NCBI RefSeq assembly: GCF_946221155.1 | Contig: NZ_CAMIAN010000004.1 | Coordinates: forward strand, 1-64,000 | Direction of reading: 5' to 3' | Source of the DNA: an uncultured Corynebacterium sp. | GTDB lineage: Bacteria; Actinomycetota; Actinomycetes; Mycobacteriales; Mycobacteriaceae | DNA: 64,000 nucleotides | Shown: positions 62,078 through 64,000 of the stretch, in pieces | Numbering within the stretch: the stretch's first letter is position 1 | Layout of the letters: the number at the start of each line of letters is the position of its first letter | Notes under the pieces: model-generated | What the model was told of the DNA's origin: nothing | The model's database searches: none | Seen by the model: the letters and a program-made list of their open reading frames with translations, nothing else | Position numbers and translations under genes: made by a program

Positions 62078-62856
62078 TCCCAATCCCGCGGCCGCGGCTG
62101 GCCAAGCTCAAAGGTGGAGTTCCGTCGGGCGTCGCTCGGGCTGAAATTCACCGGCTGAGCCATCAGTGCGCGCACCGACTGCCGCAAAGGCATAAACACG
62201 TTCTGCCTACCAGCCCAGACCACCACCAGGGCCACGACAGCCGCAAGGTGTACTAGCAGCAGCCATAGGGTGTTCAGGTTGCCTTGCTCCCCGATCAAGT
62301 CCACCACGATCTCCCGCGTTGCAAACCCCAGGCCGAAACCCCATAGCCCCAGGTAGATCGGCAACACTGCAGAGGCCACTTTCGGGCGCCAAGCCGCCCA
62401 CAGGAGCCCACCCGCCAGCGCGAAGCGCATCGTCGCCGCATCGGAGAGCAGGCGGAGTTGGGACGAATCGGCGTCCTCCCCGACGGGCGAACCAAACAAC
62501 AGCGACAAGCCCCACACAACATAAACCAGCGCCACGGCTACAAGGGCGAAACGGCCGAAAAGCAAAGGGAGTTGGCGGCGGCATAGGCCCACACTGATCT
62601 GTGGGTCGTGGTCCGCTTGCTCGAGAACTTGTGCGAGGAGAGCGGCCTTCCGGTCGTCGCTCGGCTCCGCCGCGGGTGACGCTTCCTCCGGGATGGCGGT
62701 GAGGTTCATCCGGCGGCCCAGAGCGGTGACGGTTGCATACCAGCGTTGACAGTCTTCGCAGGCGGCAAGGTGCGCGTCGACGAGGTCGTCGGATAACTCG
62801 GCGGTCTCGCCGTCGAGCCGGGCGGACATCGAAGTCCTGACCGCTTGACAGTCCAT
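62074..62856 (-). CDS. Membrane protein with N-terminal zinc-finger anti-sigma-like domain
   Basis: 260 residues. The N-terminal 80 residues contain Cys at position 3 and the zinc-binding H-x3-C-x2-C in DAHLAACEDCQRWY (about 29-36), the mark of zf-HC2/ZAS anti-sigma factors. About five membrane segments follow instead of the usual one. No sigma factor gene is beside it within the window. It may tether or sense something at the membrane, or be an orphan anti-sigma. Its stop overlaps that of pmt by 4 bp (CTAA). Confidence 0.72.
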   Translation of the reverse strand: MDCQAVRTSMSARLDGETAELSDDLVDAHLAACEDCQRWYATVTALGRRMNLTAIPEEASPAAEPSDDRKAALLAQVLEQADHDPQISVGLCRRQLPLLFGRFALVAVALVYVVWGLSLLFGSPVGEDADSSQLRLLSDAATMRFALAGGLLWAAWRPKVASAVLPIYLGLWGFGLGFATREIVVDLIGEQGNLNTLWLLLVHLAAVVALVVVWAGRQNVFMPLRQSVRALMAQPVNFSPSDARRNSTFELGQPRPRDWD

Positions 62857-62892
62857 GCGCTTGATCCCGCCTCTTGCGTGGTTGACTTAACT

Positions 62893-63315
62893 TCAGCCGA
62901 AGCGTGAGAGAGCCCTATCCAGGCTCGCGCGCCCCGCGCCGAAAACAACAATCATCATAAGCGAGACGACCAGGAGCAGCACAAACTCCATGCCCCCGTC
63001 GGCGACGTAGAAGCCGTCTGACCAGTGTACGAAGTACAGCACTAGCGCACTGTAGATGGCGAATAGTCCGGCCACGGCCGTGGTGAGCAGGCCCACGATG
63101 AGCATCGCGCCGCCGAGCATTTCGAAGCTGGCGGCCGCCCAGGCGCTGACTTTCGGCTGCGGAATGTGCAGACGGTCAAAGGTGGCGATGGTACCGGTGA
63201 TACCGTTCATGCCGTCGATAAAGACCTTCTTCCAGCCGTGGGCGATGAAGATCACTCCGGTAACAAGGCGCAGAAACAGCAGAGCTGCGTCGCGCGCTGC
63301 AGGGTGGTTCAGCAT
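62893..63315 (-). CDS. DoxX family membrane protein
   Basis: 140 residues, four membrane helices. FLRLVTGVIFIAHGWKKVF at the N terminus and FEMLGGAMLIVGLLT are typical of DoxX. Members are linked to redox or thiol stress in mycobacteria, but the biochemistry is not settled. The next gene on the strand is the zinc-finger membrane protein 37 bp away, so the two may be cotranscribed. Confidence 0.85.
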   Translation of the reverse strand: MLNHPAARDAALLFLRLVTGVIFIAHGWKKVFIDGMNGITGTIATFDRLHIPQPKVSAWAAASFEMLGGAMLIVGLLTTAVAGLFAIYSALVLYFVHWSDGFYVADGGMEFVLLLVVSLMMIVVFGAGRASLDRALSRFG

Positions 63316-63330
63316 GCGGGAGGTCTACTC

Positions 63331-64000
63331 CTAGACCGCGCGGATGCCGGAGCGCGGGTCGATGTATTCTTCGTCGGCGTCGGTGGCGGATGGTGCGTTC
63401 GTGTCGGGTCCCCCACCTGGCAGGTCGAAGAAGTCGCTGCCGTCGGCGTACTCCAGGTTGCTGAAGGCCGGATCGTTCTCGTCGGCCTCCAGGATCACGG
63501 CACCCGGGCGGATAAGGCGATCCGGCACACCCAGCTCGTCATCCTCCGTGTTGCGCACGCCCAGGCGGGCACGGCGCATACGTACCAGACGGCGGTGGCG
63601 CAGCTCGCGCTCCTCGATGGCCTGGCGGCGCAGCATTACCAGGTAGAAGGCGGTGAAGGCCACCATGGCTACGAAGGTCAGCCACACGCCATTGCCCAGG
63701 GCCAGGCTGGCGCCGAAGGTCAGGGCGCACAGAGCCAGCAGCACCAGCAGCACCTTCTTGCGGCGGTTCTGGCGCTCGCGGGCCAGGCGTGCAGAAGCCA
63801 CTGGGTCGTACACGCCACGGCCGCGGCGGGAGGCCAGGTACTTCAGGTCGGCCTCACTCAGCTCGTCGGACTCCTCAAGGATGTCCAGGCTCTTGCCTGC
63901 CGGCGCTGCATCGACGTGGTCTACCAGGTCTGGTGACGCCTTCACGTCCCCGCCGCGCATGTACTCAGTCGGGACTGCGGCGTATGCGGCTTGGCGGGCG
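63331..64000 (-). CDS. glpR: GlpR/SepX-type divisome membrane protein (5' end outside the window)
   Basis: At least 209 residues from the ATG at 63960. The frame stays open to the end of the window (adding AYAAVPTEY before that Met), so the true start and the usual first membrane helix are probably beyond base 64000. Visible are RGVYDPVASARLARERQ, two adjacent hydrophobic stretches (VLLVLLALCALTFGASLAL and VWLTFVAMVAFTAFYLVM), the basic RHRRLVRMRRARLG and an acidic tail. This matches GlpR/SepX, the actinobacterial receptor of the gephyrin-like protein Glp at the septum. That its partner lies just to the right is likely but unseen. Confidence 0.8.
   Translation of the reverse strand, partial: ARQAAYAAVPTEYMRGGDVKASPDLVDHVDAAPAGKSLDILEESDELSEADLKYLASRRGRGVYDPVASARLARERQNRRKKVLLVLLALCALTFGASLALGNGVWLTFVAMVAFTAFYLVMLRRQAIEERELRHRRLVRMRRARLGVRNTEDDELGVPDRLIRPGAVILEADENDPAFSNLEYADGSDFFDLPGGGPDTNAPSATDADEEYIDPRSGIRAV

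Noticed and set aside
1..64000. Mobile element, prophage or defence island
   Set aside because: I found no transposase, integrase, restriction, toxin-antitoxin or CRISPR gene, and neither tRNA gene is followed by an attachment-site duplication or integrase.

Overview
The window reads as a chromosomal segment of a Corynebacterium (mycolic-acid actinobacterium, GC by eye about 60%). Evidence: the orders prs-rplY-pth, eno-divIC-DUF501-ppx, rpf2-ksgA-ispE-ABC-F and betP-rsmI-pmt, an MntR operator that matches, as I recall it, the C. glutamicum consensus base for base, and a GlpR/SepX-type divisome gene at the right edge. I cannot fix the species; a lipophilic species would fit the LCAD-like acyl-CoA dehydrogenase and the hydroxyisobutyryl-CoA hydrolase, but that is weak evidence.

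Layout. 0.1-5.4 kb: succinate-semialdehyde dehydrogenase facing an oxidoreductase pair (ArsO-like flavoprotein, SDR) and the NAD(P)HX repair enzyme Nnr. 5.6-8.9 kb: OafA-type acyltransferase with a C-terminal SGNH domain, then an unknown one-pass membrane protein with an FG-GAP-like motif. 8.9-14.3 kb: acyl-CoA dehydrogenase, tRNA-Leu(UAA), ppx, DUF501, divIC and eno on the minus strand. 14.3-18.6 kb: lytic transglycosylase, then the divergent mntR / mntABC manganese module with an 18-bp operator. 18.6-23.7 kb: mazG and mfd. 23.8-30.4 kb: tRNA-Gln, MFS exporter, glmU, prs, a structured leader plus terminator before rplY, and two tandem pth genes. 30.5-39.9 kb: a second acyltransferase-SGNH protein with a 350-residue Pro/Lys/Ala tail, prfC, an MMPL exporter with two TetR genes and a 13-bp inverted repeat, and pnuC. 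40-50 kb: HIBCH-like hydrolase, PPK2 with a Lys-rich tail, a GT87 mannosyltransferase-like protein, sdaA, an ABM monooxygenase, an alpha/beta hydrolase, an ABC-F ATPase and ispE. 50-64 kb: ksgA, rpf2, tatD, an MFS transporter, a HAD phosphatase, metG, betP, rsmI, pmt, a zinc-finger anti-sigma-like membrane protein, doxX and a truncated glpR.

Themes. Cell envelope and growth (two acyltransferases, pmt, GT87, MltB-like enzyme, rpf2, divIC, glpR, glmU); translation (metG, prfC, two pth, rplY, ksgA, rsmI, ABC-F, two tRNAs); polyphosphate (ppx and PPK2); metal and osmotic homeostasis (mntRABC, betP). I see no IS element, prophage, CRISPR array or integrase, and no gene-free stretch over 300 bases. 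Almost everything is conserved core genome. The least explained items are the RNA-like leader before rplY, a dispersed GGCGTCA motif followed by an A-rich flank, the short-armed tRNA-Leu whose gene overlaps ppx, and the acyltransferase with the long basic tail.
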